Notes: generated from the letters alone by a model not told the origin. A stretch of DNA of 34,907 nucleotides from Alcaligenes pakistanensis (GCF_014652815.1 NZ_BMZN01000007.1:1-34907); one strand, 5' to 3'. Shown: positions 8,053-16,581, counted from the first letter of the stretch. A program made the numbers and translations.

Positions 8053-8064
8053 TCAGTGTACTCA
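8053..8064. promoter_or_regulatory. Second PicR-type box upstream of the left operon
   Basis: TCAGTGTACTCA fits TCAG-N4-CTNN and shares TCAGTGTACT with the box at 7986. It lies about 45 nt upstream of the -10 candidate, centre to centre 67 nt from the first box. Two boxes in one control region matches what is reported for the picB-picT1 region. The remainder of the 7936-8332 gap holds no convincing gene; a run of nine A at 8194-8202 and a weak hairpin at 8287-8309 lack the form of a terminator. Confidence 0.5.
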
Positions 8065-8332
8065 CAGATTTGTGCGATTTTCACTATCGTGGATGAAATG
8101 CCTAGTGTCATTTCTAAGCGCATAGAACGACGCGCTTTCCTTGATCTTGGTGTTCCAGGTATATCGCGACGACAAGCCCATAAACGCCAGACGAAAAAAA
8201 AACCGCCCGGCTGGACGATATCCCGAAAGGGAATGTGTTCAGCGTTAGAGCGGTAATACAAACAGGACAGCGGAGGTAAACAGGTCGAGCCACCTGATCA
8301 AGGCGGCTCTGAAACAGCAATAAAAACCAGGC

Positions 8333-8851
8333 TTAAACCGGGAAGACCAGATCGTTCGCCAAAATGGACGTATCAAAAATCACCTGACGTTCCTTGAGCA
8401 TCAAACGACCTTCTTCACGGGTAAACGTATCAAAGTAAGTGCCCACCAAATGCACCGTAGAGGGCCCCTCTATCAAGGTCTGCATCAACATGAAGTTGGC
8501 TTCGGCCTCGATATCTCCGTTATCTGCCTCGCTGACCACACGCAGGTCGGTCACCAGATGCAGCATGTAGCGTGGCGCATACATTTGCGTGCGGGCAATG
8601 GCCACGGCGCGATCATGCATCATGTCGCGGCCTTCGGCATAGACTAGGCCCACCAGCAGTTTCAGGTCTGCGTTCTCGCGTGAAGTTACGCGATACAAGG
8701 CGTCCTCCACAAAGAACATGGGCCAGTCCTCAACATTGCCACGATCCAGGGTGGCACAGTATTCGGCATTGAACAGCTCAATTTCTGCCTTCAGAGCTAT
8801 AGCACGCTCGACCGACACCTGGGCGGGTTTGAAAGAAAAATCCATTTTCAT
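8333..8851 (-). CDS. picB: Rieske oxygenase beta subunit (PicB component)
   Basis: 172-residue small subunit of a ring-hydroxylating oxygenase, with the SnoaL/NTF2-like fold typical of this family: RAIALKAEIELFNAEYCATLDRGNVEDWPMFF-like start, ALYRVTSREN, and the C-terminal HLVGTYFDTFTREEGRLMLKERQVIFD segment (quoted here only in part by position, residues 133-163). It has no cofactor motif and is expected to be structural in an alpha3beta3 oxygenase. It follows the alpha gene by 13 nt and is last in the operon. The set of four genes matches the four-component 6-hydroxypicolinate 3-monooxygenase reported for A. faecalis; component numbering is not asserted. Confidence 0.86.
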   Translation of the reverse strand: MKMDFSFKPAQVSVERAIALKAEIELFNAEYCATLDRGNVEDWPMFFVEDALYRVTSRENADLKLLVGLVYAEGRDMMHDRAVAIARTQMYAPRYMLHLVTDLRVVSEADNGDIEAEANFMLMQTLIEGPSTVHLVGTYFDTFTREEGRLMLKERQVIFDTSILANDLVFPV

Positions 8852-8864
8852 AAGTCAGCTCGTC

Positions 8865-10154
8865 TTACAGATCCATTACTTGGCGGTAGTACTGATACAT
8901 GGAGCGGATCGCCGCTTCCGAGATCAGCGTATTGGACGTACCCAGCTTGCTCTCATCGAGCTTGATGATGTTCACATCGCTGCTGGAACGACGTACCCCT
9001 TCCTGCACAAACTTCATGGCCTCGTTGTCTTCCAGACCCAGGAAACCGGCAGGCCCCATCAGGTTGCCCTGACGCAGACGGTGACGTGTCATCTCTTCGG
9101 TATCGTCCTCGTAGCCAAACATGGTCCACTGCATGATCAGGCTATTGGGGCCATTGGGCACAATCTGGCGCACGCCCAACGTGTTCATCTCGCGCTGAAC
9201 AATCAGGTTGGGCCAGATAGTCTGCATCGTTACCGACCAAGGCGAATCAAATTCTTTGACGTAGTCCAGGAAGCGCTCGTCGCGCAAACGCATATCGTCC
9301 ACAAACGACCGCATTTCCTTCTTGTTGTCTTCGCTAACCTCGGCGTATTTGTCCTCGGATTTGGCCGACGCCATGTAGCCGTGACGGCCATGTACCGGGT
9401 CCACATACATCTGCGACTTGTTACCCGCGACCAGTAGACCAAACACCACCAGGAACGAGTGCAGCAGGGTAGCGTGGTAAGGGTCTTTCAGGTTCTCGTG
9501 GTACATCTTCCAGTTGCAAGGCAACTCGTTCCGGTAGTAACCCAGAATCTTGAGCTTCTTGCCGGGGAAGATGGCCTCGAAGTCCTGCAAAATGCCAGGC
9601 GTCAGGTATTCCGTGATCGGCTCGACCTTGTCGCTGTAGGACGCAAAAATTACGCCGTTGTGCGTAGTCACATTCAATTTTTTCAGGCCATGCTCGGAGT
9701 TCTTGAAGCTGCGGGGCATGCCGCCTTCTTTATTAGCACCGCGCTTGAACGGAATCCCTTGCAGATCACCCTTCAGGCTGTAGGACCACTGATGGTACGG
9801 GCACACAAATTCATTCGTGTTGCCCTGGTTGTGGCGGCAGAACTCTGCGCCACGGTGGGCACAGCGGTTTTCAAACACATTGATGCTGCCATCTTCAGCA
9901 CGCGCAACTACGACCGGCGTAGAGCCTACATAAGAGCGCTTGTAATCGCCCGAGTCGGGGATCTCTGCTTCCAGGGCCACGAAGTTCCAGGTGTCGCCGT
10001 GGAAAATACGTTCCATCTCGCGGTTGTAGATGTCGTTGCTGGTGTAGACCCAGTCCGGGATGGTGTTGAGCACGTCCTCGGGCCAGGTGCATTCCTCAAC
10101 GGGGCGGTCTTTGGACCCGACCGTCTGGCCGATCACCGTTTGCGTCTGATACAT
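8865..10154 (-). CDS. picB: Rieske non-haem iron oxygenase alpha subunit (probable 6-hydroxypicolinate 3-monooxygenase, PicB)
   Basis: 429-residue catalytic subunit. The Rieske [2Fe-2S] ligands are Cys98 and His100 (CAHRGAEFC) with Cys118 and His121 (CPYHQW). The mononuclear iron site is visible as ENLKDPYHATLLH, giving His227 and His232 with bridging Asp224; the third carboxylate ligand is probably in the LEDNEAMKF segment near the C-terminus. Length and domain order are those of aromatic-ring dioxygenases such as benzoate or anthranilate dioxygenase, but the genetic setting points to hydroxylation of 6-hydroxypicolinate at C3, giving 3,6-dihydroxypicolinate. Start ATG 10154 has GGAG 7 nt upstream. 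A benzoate-like carbocyclic substrate is the alternative if the pic assignment is wrong. Confidence 0.9.
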   Translation of the reverse strand: MYQTQTVIGQTVGSKDRPVEECTWPEDVLNTIPDWVYTSNDIYNREMERIFHGDTWNFVALEAEIPDSGDYKRSYVGSTPVVVARAEDGSINVFENRCAHRGAEFCRHNQGNTNEFVCPYHQWSYSLKGDLQGIPFKRGANKEGGMPRSFKNSEHGLKKLNVTTHNGVIFASYSDKVEPITEYLTPGILQDFEAIFPGKKLKILGYYRNELPCNWKMYHENLKDPYHATLLHSFLVVFGLLVAGNKSQMYVDPVHGRHGYMASAKSEDKYAEVSEDNKKEMRSFVDDMRLRDERFLDYVKEFDSPWSVTMQTIWPNLIVQREMNTLGVRQIVPNGPNSLIMQWTMFGYEDDTEEMTRHRLRQGNLMGPAGFLGLEDNEAMKFVQEGVRRSSSDVNIIKLDESKLGTSNTLISEAAIRSMYQYYRQVMDL

Positions 10155-10227
10155 GAAGATCTCCTCTGATAACTCTTTAATGATTCGTGATGACGAGGCG
10201 GCGTTGACCGCTTCTGTTTCTTATTTC

Positions 10228-11505
10228 TTAGGCATGGGCCGCACGGGCGGCTTCTTTGACGTACTGGCGCAGCTTGGTGGCCGGGTCCAGCACGATGGCC
10301 GGGTCTACCGGTACGTTCTGTTCCATGACACTGCGCAAGGCGCGCAAATCAGCACCCGCATTGACGGCAATGGCGTGGCGCAAATATTGCCCCTCGAAGG
10401 CCAGCAGCATGAACGTGATGGCTTCGCCCTGGCTGTCCATGACGCCGCGTACCTGATAGTCCAGATCCGGGCTGCCTTGACCCAGCATTTGAATATTGCA
10501 GCCGAGTACATCGGTCCAGAACCAACTGACCGGGGGTACGGGTGCATCCAGCCCGGCAATTGCATGGGCAACCTGGCGGGCCTGCTCATTGGCGTTTTGC
10601 CAAGATTCGGTCCGGCTGCGGGCGGCGGTATCGGGGCAGATTTGGGTGGTGCAGTCGCCTGCGGCATAAATGCCGGCGAGGCTGGTGCGACCCTGGCGAT
10701 CCACAATAATCCCGGCGGTCATCTGGTCTACAGCAATGCCGCTGGCGTGGGCCAGGGCAGAGTTCGCTGTTAGCCCTGCCGCCACGATAGCCAGATCACC
10801 GCTCAGGATGTGGCCGTCGTTCAATTCCAGCTGAACCGGGTGTTCGTTTTCGGCTGCAAAGTGAGCCTGGCGGACGCCATGGCCCAAACGCACCGTGATG
10901 CCTTGCGACTCGAAACGCTCCAACAACCATTGTGAGAGCAGGGCAGGGGCATTGCGCGCCAGCAGGCGCTCGTTAGCTTCAATGACCGTGACTTGTGCGC
11001 CGGTTTCGCTGGCGGTTGAGGCCAGCTCCAAACCCATGAAGCCACCGCCAATCACAAGCGCGCGCAGACCGGGCTGCAGACGGGCTTGCAAACTAAGAGC
11101 ATCGTCCAGGGTACGCAAGTAGAGGGCGTCGGCTTGAGTGGCAGGCAGCAACGCCAGTTCGCGGGCGGCGCCACCGGTGGCCAGCACGGCGTGTTCAAAG
11201 CTCCAGGTCTGGCCATTGCTTAAGGTAGCTTGGCGCGTGGTGCAGTCCAGCGATTGCACCGTGGTGCTGAGCAGGAGTTCAATGTTTTGTTCTTGGTAGA
11301 ACTCCGCTTTTTGCAGAAAAACGCTGTCGCTGCTCGCCGTGGATTTGAGTACGTCTTTGGACAGGGGCGGACGCTCGTAAGGCAGGTGGGTTTCGTCGCC
11401 CACCAGCGTGATGCTGCCGGTATAGCCCAGGCTGCGCAGTTCGCGCGCCAGCACCGAAGCCGCTTGGCCAGCGCCGATGATCAGTACGGAAGTGTGGTGT
11501 GCCAT
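10228..11505 (-). CDS. picB: FAD-dependent ferredoxin reductase of the Rieske oxygenase (PicB component)
   Basis: 425-residue NAD(P)H:ferredoxin reductase of the glutathione-reductase-like type used by class II/III Rieske systems. FAD-binding GAGQAA lies at residues 11-16, the NAD-binding GGGFMG at 153-158 and the second FAD motif GIYAAGDC at 278-285; YERPPLSK (43-50) is typical of this group. It passes electrons to the Rieske ferredoxin encoded just upstream, 35 nt away, and 73 nt separate it from the alpha-subunit gene. Together the four genes form a complete electron chain. Confidence 0.9.
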   Translation of the reverse strand: MAHHTSVLIIGAGQAASVLARELRSLGYTGSITLVGDETHLPYERPPLSKDVLKSTASSDSVFLQKAEFYQEQNIELLLSTTVQSLDCTTRQATLSNGQTWSFEHAVLATGGAARELALLPATQADALYLRTLDDALSLQARLQPGLRALVIGGGFMGLELASTASETGAQVTVIEANERLLARNAPALLSQWLLERFESQGITVRLGHGVRQAHFAAENEHPVQLELNDGHILSGDLAIVAAGLTANSALAHASGIAVDQMTAGIIVDRQGRTSLAGIYAAGDCTTQICPDTAARSRTESWQNANEQARQVAHAIAGLDAPVPPVSWFWTDVLGCNIQMLGQGSPDLDYQVRGVMDSQGEAITFMLLAFEGQYLRHAIAVNAGADLRALRSVMEQNVPVDPAIVLDPATKLRQYVKEAARAAHA

Positions 11506-11540
11506 GATGTTGCAGGTCTCGTCAGCAGAAAAAAAAGTGC

Positions 11541-11855
11541 TTATGCCTGACTAAAGTCAGCCAAAATAGCGCTGCCTTCAATACGCAGCGGATATACCTT
11601 GATATCCACTGTGGCCGGCGCGTTCATGGCCTTGCCCGTGCGCAAACAGAATTTGGCCTGATGCAAAGGACATTCCACGCAACCATCCTCTAAATAGCCT
11701 TCCGACAAAAGCGCGTACTGGTGGGTACAGACGTTGTCGGTCAGGTAGAACTCGTCGTCCAGTTTGTGCAGGGCCAGTTTCTTGCCTTGCCAGTCAATCG
11801 CCAGGGATTCTTCGTTGTCGATGGCGTCGGTTTCGGAAATTTTTATCCAGTTCAA
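11541..11855 (-). CDS. picB: Rieske ferredoxin of the oxygenase system (PicB component)
   Basis: 104-residue [2Fe-2S] Rieske ferredoxin. The ligands are Cys43 and His45 in CTHQYALLSEG, and Cys62 and His65 in CPLHQAKF, with 16 residues between the pairs. Length is normal for BphF/NdoA-type ferredoxins. It is the first gene of the minus-strand operon; its start lies about 40 nt downstream of a promoter and operator described below. It delivers electrons to the alpha subunit. Confidence 0.92.
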   Translation of the reverse strand: MNWIKISETDAIDNEESLAIDWQGKKLALHKLDDEFYLTDNVCTHQYALLSEGYLEDGCVECPLHQAKFCLRTGKAMNAPATVDIKVYPLRIEGSAILADFSQA

Positions 11856-11884
11856 AATTGTCTCCGGTTTGTTCTTTCAGTTAG

Positions 11885-11896
11885 TCAGTATACTGT
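11885..11896. promoter_or_regulatory. PicR-type operator box at the picB promoter
   Basis: TCAGTATACTGT, with a perfect CAGTATACTG core, fits TCAG-N4-CTNN. It begins 4 nt after the -10 hexamer on the minus strand and so covers the expected start of transcription. The literature, as I recall, reports two PicR sites in the picB-picT1 intergenic region; this and 12029 are the two I find. Confidence 0.7.
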
Positions 11897-11900
11897 ATAA

Positions 11901-11929
11901 ATTATAAAATAAAATATCGTTTTTATCAG
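11901..11929 (-). promoter_or_regulatory. Promoter of the picB operon
   Basis: Minus-strand -10 TATAAT (11906-11901) is a perfect consensus; -35 CTGATA (11929-11924) matches TTGACA at four of six positions, and the spacer is 17 nt. The transcript would start in the operator box at 11885-11896 and reach the ferredoxin ATG after roughly 40 nt. Confidence 0.6.
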
Positions 11930-12028
11930 GGATTATGCTAGTTTAGGCTTAAGCTATTGATACGGCTTTCCTTTATCTCATCAAGGACATGCGTCAGTAT
12001 TTTCCCTGCTTGACCAAAAATTAATTAA

Positions 12029-12040
12029 TCAGCACACTTA
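12029..12040. promoter_or_regulatory. PicR-type operator box for the picT1-picA operon
   Basis: TCAGCACACTTA fits TCAG-N4-CTNN with a degenerate right half. A -10-like TATTAT follows at 12042-12047 on the plus strand, with no clear -35 at 16-18 nt, so the exact promoter is uncertain. The box lies about 190 nt before the picT1 start codon. Confidence 0.5.
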
Positions 12041-12118
12041 CTATTATCGAGGCAGTAAATGTGATTTTTTTAGCGCAGTGACACTGCTTTGAAACTCCGT
12101 CTTGTCCCTCGGGGGGCG

Positions 12119-12198
12119 GTCTGGCAAGAGCCATTAATACGTGTCTGAGGACACGGCCAGACTGGCGGGAAAATACCTAGGCCCCTATCGAGCAGGGG
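12119..12198 (+). other. Potential structured leader of the picT1-picA transcript
   Basis: Nested inverted repeats: GTCTGGC (12119-12125) with GCCAGAC (12156-12162) encloses CGTGTC-TGAG-GACACG (12140-12155), followed by CCCCT (12182-12186) with AGGGG (12194-12198). They sit between the candidate promoter and the start codon, so would fold in the 5' untranslated RNA. No T-run follows, so they are not a terminator. Function is unknown. Confidence 0.35.
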
Positions 12199-12232
12199 TG
12201 TGAATACATTAAAAAATACAAAGAGGTGAGTG

Positions 12233-13330
12233 ATGGAGCGTCGTAGTTTTTTGCTGAAATCGGCAACGGTGGCGGGCGCAGGTTTGGCCGCAGTTGCTGC
12301 CCCTGCCATTGCACAAAACAACCCTAGCGTGCGCTGGCGCATGTCCACCGGCTGGCCCAAAAGCCTGGATACGATTTACGGCTCCGCCGAAGCTTTGTGC
12401 AAACGTGTTAGTGAACTGACTGAAGGCAAGTTCGAAATCCGCGCTTTTCCCGGCGGCGAGCTGGTGCCTTACGCCCAGAACATGGATGCCATCAGCAATG
12501 GCACGGTGGAATGCAACCATGTACTCAGCACGGCGTTTGTGGGCAAGAACACCGCCGTTACCTTTGATACCGGCCTGTCTTTTGGCATGAATGCCCGTCA
12601 GCACAACTCCTGGGTGCATTTTGGTGGTGGCCTGCAATTGCTGCGCGACATGTACAGCCAGTACAACATCGTGAACTTTGTGGCCGGTAATGTGGGCGTG
12701 CAAATGGGCGGCTGGTTTCGTAAGGAAATCAAAGACCTGAGCAGCCTACAGGGTTTGAAGATGCGTATTGGTGGCATTGGCGGCATGGTGCTGTCCAAGC
12801 TGGGCGCTGTTCCCCAGCAAATTCCCCCTAGCGACATTTACTCCTCGCTGGAAAAAGGCACGATTGACGCCGCAGAGTGGATTGGCCCCTACGACGACGA
12901 AAAACTGGGCTTGAACAAAGTCGCTCCCTTCTACTACTCCCCCGGCTGGTTCGAGGGCAGTGCCTCTTTGACCACCATGGTCAACAAAGACGCCTGGGAA
13001 GCCTTGCCAGCTAACTTCAAAGCCGCTTTCGAGACGGCCTGTAACGAACAGACCATGTTGAGCCTGGCCAAGTACGACGCCTTGAACCCCGCCGCCTTGC
13101 GCAAGCTGGTTGCTGAAGGTGCCAAGCTGCGCTACTTCCCCAAAGACGTTATGAAGGCGGCCTACGACAAGTCCCAGGAGCTGTGGGCTGAGCTGTCTGA
13201 AAGCAATGCCGATTTTGCCAAAATCTATCCAAGCTGGAAGGCCTTCCAAGAGCAGGAAGCCAGCTGGTTCCGGGTTGCCGAAAGCGCCCTGGACAACTTT
13301 ACTTTCAGCGAGCTGGGCAAGCGTAGTTAA
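12233..13330 (+). CDS. picT1: TRAP transporter solute-binding protein, aromatic-acid type, Tat-exported
   Basis: 365-residue periplasmic receptor of the TRAP group once annotated as mannitol/chloroaromatic compound (FcbT1-like). The N-terminus has a twin-arginine signal (ERRSFLLKS) followed by AGAGLAAVAAPAIA, cleaved near AIAQ. Mature motifs include FPGGELVPYAQNMDAI, GLKMRIGGIGG and a GTIDAAEWIGPYDD segment that holds the substrate-binding Trp/Glu region of the family. ATG 12233 is preferred to the adjacent GTG 12230 because AGAGG lies 6 nt upstream. Its membrane partners are at 20402 and 21019, separated from it by the hydroxylase and an ABC transporter. Substrate is probably picolinate, by context. 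Confidence 0.88.
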   Translation: MERRSFLLKSATVAGAGLAAVAAPAIAQNNPSVRWRMSTGWPKSLDTIYGSAEALCKRVSELTEGKFEIRAFPGGELVPYAQNMDAISNGTVECNHVLSTAFVGKNTAVTFDTGLSFGMNARQHNSWVHFGGGLQLLRDMYSQYNIVNFVAGNVGVQMGGWFRKEIKDLSSLQGLKMRIGGIGGMVLSKLGAVPQQIPPSDIYSSLEKGTIDAAEWIGPYDDEKLGLNKVAPFYYSPGWFEGSASLTTMVNKDAWEALPANFKAAFETACNEQTMLSLAKYDALNPAALRKLVAEGAKLRYFPKDVMKAAYDKSQELWAELSESNADFAKIYPSWKAFQEQEASWFRVAESALDNFTFSELGKRS

Positions 13331-13354
13331 GCAGCACATTATTAAGGTAGTGAA

Positions 13355-15745
13355 ATGAGTCAGCACAGTCACCCGTCAAGCCCGGGTGGCCAGGGAGTCG
13401 GCGCGCGTATCCTTCGTAAAGAGGATGCGCGCCATCTCAATGGCCAGGGCAACTTCATCGGCAATATGACCATGCCAGGTCTGCAGGAAGTCGCCTTCCT
13501 GCGCAGCCCTATGGCGCATGCCCGTATCCGGCAGATCAATATTGAAGACAGCGCACGCGCGCAGGTGATCACCCGCGTGGATATGCCGGACTGTCAGGAT
13601 ATTTACGCCGCCTCCACTTTGCCCAGCTATCAGTCCTCCAGCATGCCGCCGCTGGCCTCGGGCAGTGTGCGTTATGTGGGCGAGCCGGTCGCCCTGGCGT
13701 TCGGTGAAAGCCGCGCCGTGGCTGAAGACGTTCTGGAAGAAATCGAAGCCTTGTACGACGAGTTGCCGGTGTATGGCAGTGTGCAGGCGTCGCTGGCTGC
13801 CCAGGGCGATCTTTTGCATGAAGGCTGGCAGAACAACGAGTTTGTGACGCTGCGCTCAGATATTGCGTTTGAAGAACATGCGGCCCGCGCGGATCAGGTG
13901 ATCGAACACTCGGTCAGCCTGTCGCGCCAGTGCATGTTGCCGATGGAAGGCAAAGCCGTGCTGGCTTACTGGGATTTTCAGGCCGACCAGTTGGTGGTGT
14001 ATTGCGGCAGCCAGATTCCACACATGCACCGTACGGGCATTGCCCAGTTTCTGGGTATGGATCAGGCCCAGGTGCGTGTGATTTCGCCCGACGTGGGCGG
14101 TGCCTTTGGCTATAAATGTGTCTTGCATCAGGAAGAGCTGTGCGTGGCCTGGTTGGCCAAGACCTTCCGCAAGCCGTTCCGTTTCATGGAAGACCGCCGC
14201 GAGCACTTGATTGCCGGTGCCAATACGCGCGAGCACCAGTACCGCCTGAAAGCCCACATCAGCAATGAAGGCCGTTTGCTGGCGCTGGATGCAGAAATTG
14301 ATATTGATGGCGGCGCTTATTCTGTCTGGCCCTTTACTGTGGGTCTGGAAGTAGGCCAAGCCTTGGGCAATTTGCCGGGCCCTTACGATTTTCGTGGCTA
14401 CCGCTGCCGTACGCGCGGCGTAGGCACGAATAAGCCCGGCTTCATGCCGTATCGCGGCGTAGCCCGTACGGGTGTATGTCTGGCAATTGAACAGATGATG
14501 GACCAGATCGCTTTGGCGGTCGGTAAACCGGCTTGGGAAGTGCGCCTCTTGAACTTGGTTCAAGGCGAACAAATGCCTTACATCAACGTTGCCAACAAGC
14601 ATTACGACTCGGGTAACTATCCAGAAAGCCTGCGTCGCGCCTTGGCGGCGGTGGATGTGGATGCCGTGATGGCACGTCAGGCCCAGGGCGAGCCCGATGG
14701 CCGCTTGATTGGCCTGGGTGTGGCTTCCTACACCGAACAGTCGGCACACGGTACGTCCGTGTTTGCCAGTTGGGGCACGGCGGTGATTCCTGGCTTTGAC
14801 CAGGCGTTTATACGCATGACACCGGATGGTGGCCTGGAAGTGCGCGTTGGGGTGCATTCCCACGGTCAGGGCATGGAAACGTCTTTCGCGCAGATCGCCA
14901 GTGAAATCCTGGGTATTCCCGTTGCCAAGATCAAGGTGGTTCATGGTGATACGGGTCGCACGCCATTTTCTACTGGCACCTACGCATCGCGTTCCCTGGT
15001 GATGTCCGGCGGTGCAGTATCGAAAGCCTGTAAAGAGCTGCTGCCCCGTGTACGCAAGATCGCCGCTCACATGCTAAAGACGGAGGTAGACAGCCTGCAG
15101 CATCAAGGCGATACCTTTATGGCCGATGGCCGCCAGATCAGCATTTCGCAAGTGGCGGATGCCTGGTATATCAACCCGCAGTATTTGCCTGACGATGTAG
15201 ACCCGCAAGGGCTGGAACTGTCCGTGGGCTACAAGCCTAAAGTCGATACCGGCAGCTTTACCTATGCCAGCAATGCAGTCGTGGTGGCGGTGGACCCGCG
15301 CACCGGCGGCGTGGAGGTGTTGAAGTACGTTGTGGTCGAGGATTGCGGCGTCATGATTAACCCCATGATTGTTGAGGGCCAGACCATAGGCGGGATTGCG
15401 CAAGGGATTGGCACCGCTTTGTACGAAGAAATGCCCTACGACGAGTTCGGCCAGCCCTTGGCCTCCACCTTGGCAGACTATGTGATGCCCGGTGCCTGCG
15501 AAGTGCCCAATATTCATATTGAACACATGGAAAGCCCGTCGCCCAACACCGAATTCGGTGCCAAGGGCATGGGCGAGGGGGGGGCGATTGCGCCACCAGC
15601 CGCCATCATGTCCGCTATCAATAATGCCTTGAAGTCCACCGGTGCCAAGGTATCCCATACTCCGGTCACCCCGCATCGACTGCTTAGCGCGATTCGTGCC
15701 GCAGTCTCGCAAACAACCCAGCCCGTGTCGGAGGTTCAGGCATGA
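13355..15745 (+). CDS. picA: Molybdenum hydroxylase large subunit (probable picolinate dehydrogenase PicA)
   Basis: 796-residue molybdopterin subunit of the xanthine dehydrogenase family. Motifs in order: GARILRKEDARHLNGQGNF start, GGAFGYKC, YRGVARTGVCLAIEQ, HSHGQGMETSFAQI, TGTYASRSLVMSGGA and FGAKGMGEGGA with catalytic Glu741. AAGGTAG precedes the ATG. In the remembered pic cluster this position is held by picolinate dehydrogenase, which adds water-derived oxygen at C6 to give 6-hydroxypicolinate. It shares family motifs with the left-operon subunit but differs at many of them (GMGEGG versus GVGECS), in keeping with separate substrates. Subunit numbering is not asserted. Confidence 0.92.
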   Translation: MSQHSHPSSPGGQGVGARILRKEDARHLNGQGNFIGNMTMPGLQEVAFLRSPMAHARIRQINIEDSARAQVITRVDMPDCQDIYAASTLPSYQSSSMPPLASGSVRYVGEPVALAFGESRAVAEDVLEEIEALYDELPVYGSVQASLAAQGDLLHEGWQNNEFVTLRSDIAFEEHAARADQVIEHSVSLSRQCMLPMEGKAVLAYWDFQADQLVVYCGSQIPHMHRTGIAQFLGMDQAQVRVISPDVGGAFGYKCVLHQEELCVAWLAKTFRKPFRFMEDRREHLIAGANTREHQYRLKAHISNEGRLLALDAEIDIDGGAYSVWPFTVGLEVGQALGNLPGPYDFRGYRCRTRGVGTNKPGFMPYRGVARTGVCLAIEQMMDQIALAVGKPAWEVRLLNLVQGEQMPYINVANKHYDSGNYPESLRRALAAVDVDAVMARQAQGEPDGRLIGLGVASYTEQSAHGTSVFASWGTAVIPGFDQAFIRMTPDGGLEVRVGVHSHGQGMETSFAQIASEILGIPVAKIKVVHGDTGRTPFSTGTYASRSLVMSGGAVSKACKELLPRVRKIAAHMLKTEVDSLQHQGDTFMADGRQISISQVADAWYINPQYLPDDVDPQGLELSVGYKPKVDTGSFTYASNAVVVAVDPRTGGVEVLKYVVVEDCGVMINPMIVEGQTIGGIAQGIGTALYEEMPYDEFGQPLASTLADYVMPGACEVPNIHIEHMESPSPNTEFGAKGMGEGGAIAPPAAIMSAINNALKSTGAKVSHTPVTPHRLLSAIRAAVSQTTQPVSEVQA

Positions 15746-16578
15746 AGGCCGCCAAGTTTGAATACGAACAGGCTCAGAGCCTGAAACAGATCCAGGATGC
15801 CTTTGGCAGTGACCCGTCGGCGGTACGTCTGATGGGGGGGAGCCAGTCCCTGGGCCCAATGCTGAATTTACGTCTGGTGCGTCCAGGCCGCGTGCTGGAT
15901 GTGTCGGCCGTGCCTGAGTTGCGTCAGGTCTCGGCCAAGAACGGCTTGCTGCGCATTGGCGCAGCCGTGACCCACGCCCAGATCGAAGACGGTATTTACG
16001 AACTGCTGCGTGGTCACATGATGCAGAAAGTGGCGGGTCGTATTGCTTATCGGGGTGTGCGTAATCGGGGCACCTTGGGCGGTAGTCTGGCCCATGCTGA
16101 TCCAGCTGCAGACTGGGTGCTGACCTGTGCCGCTTTGGGCGCACGCGTCAATGTGCGTGGCGCGCAAGGCAGCCGTACCGTTCCCATGAGCGAGTTCATG
16201 GTGGCCGCCTACACCACCGTGTTGGAGGCCGGCGAATTTATCGAATCGGTAGACGTCCCTGAGGTGTCGGGTTCGGCTCGCTGGGGCTACTACAAATTCA
16301 CTCGCAAAGTCGGTGAGTTCGCAGATGCCAGCTGTGCCTGCTACTTCGACCCGGCCACGCGCACGGCGCGAGTGGTGATCGGGGCCATGGAAGGCGCACC
16401 GCGTTCCTTGCCCGAGCTGGCCGTGAAGGTAGCCTCGCAAGGCGCAGCTGCCTTGGCAGGCGACACAATTGCAACGGCCTTGCAGCCGTATCTGGCACAA
16501 AGGGACGAGGCCCATCAGGTGTTGTTCCGTACGGTAGTAGAGCGCAGCGTGCAGCAGGCGCTGGGCGTGAAAGGTTAA
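15742..16578 (+). CDS. picA: Molybdenum hydroxylase medium (FAD) subunit (PicA)
   Basis: 278-residue FAD subunit. Flavin-binding GGSQSLGPMLNLR begins at residue 32 and RNRGTLGGSLAHADP at 108. The first motif has one extra Ser relative to the usual GGQSL. Its ATG overlaps the large-subunit TGA (ATGA), and the small subunit starts 4 nt after its stop, so the three subunits are made in balance. It carries electrons from the iron-sulfur subunit to an unknown acceptor. Confidence 0.92.
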   Translation: MKAAKFEYEQAQSLKQIQDAFGSDPSAVRLMGGSQSLGPMLNLRLVRPGRVLDVSAVPELRQVSAKNGLLRIGAAVTHAQIEDGIYELLRGHMMQKVAGRIAYRGVRNRGTLGGSLAHADPAADWVLTCAALGARVNVRGAQGSRTVPMSEFMVAAYTTVLEAGEFIESVDVPEVSGSARWGYYKFTRKVGEFADASCACYFDPATRTARVVIGAMEGAPRSLPELAVKVASQGAAALAGDTIATALQPYLAQRDEAHQVLFRTVVERSVQQALGVKG

Positions 16579-16581
16579 GAC

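Noticed and set aside
8287-8309. Possible terminator after the picB operon
   Set aside because: The stem is short with a mismatch and no T-run follows on either strand, so no intrinsic terminator is claimed.
8034-8320. Short minus-strand open frames in the picB to left-operon gap
   Set aside because: No ribosome-binding site or domain, and they overlap the operator boxes and promoter; the gap is better read as control DNA.
13856-15070. 404-codon open frame on the minus strand
   Set aside because: It lies wholly antisense to the Mo hydroxylase large subunit, which has clear family motifs; the antisense product is His/Arg/Thr-rich with no recognisable domain.
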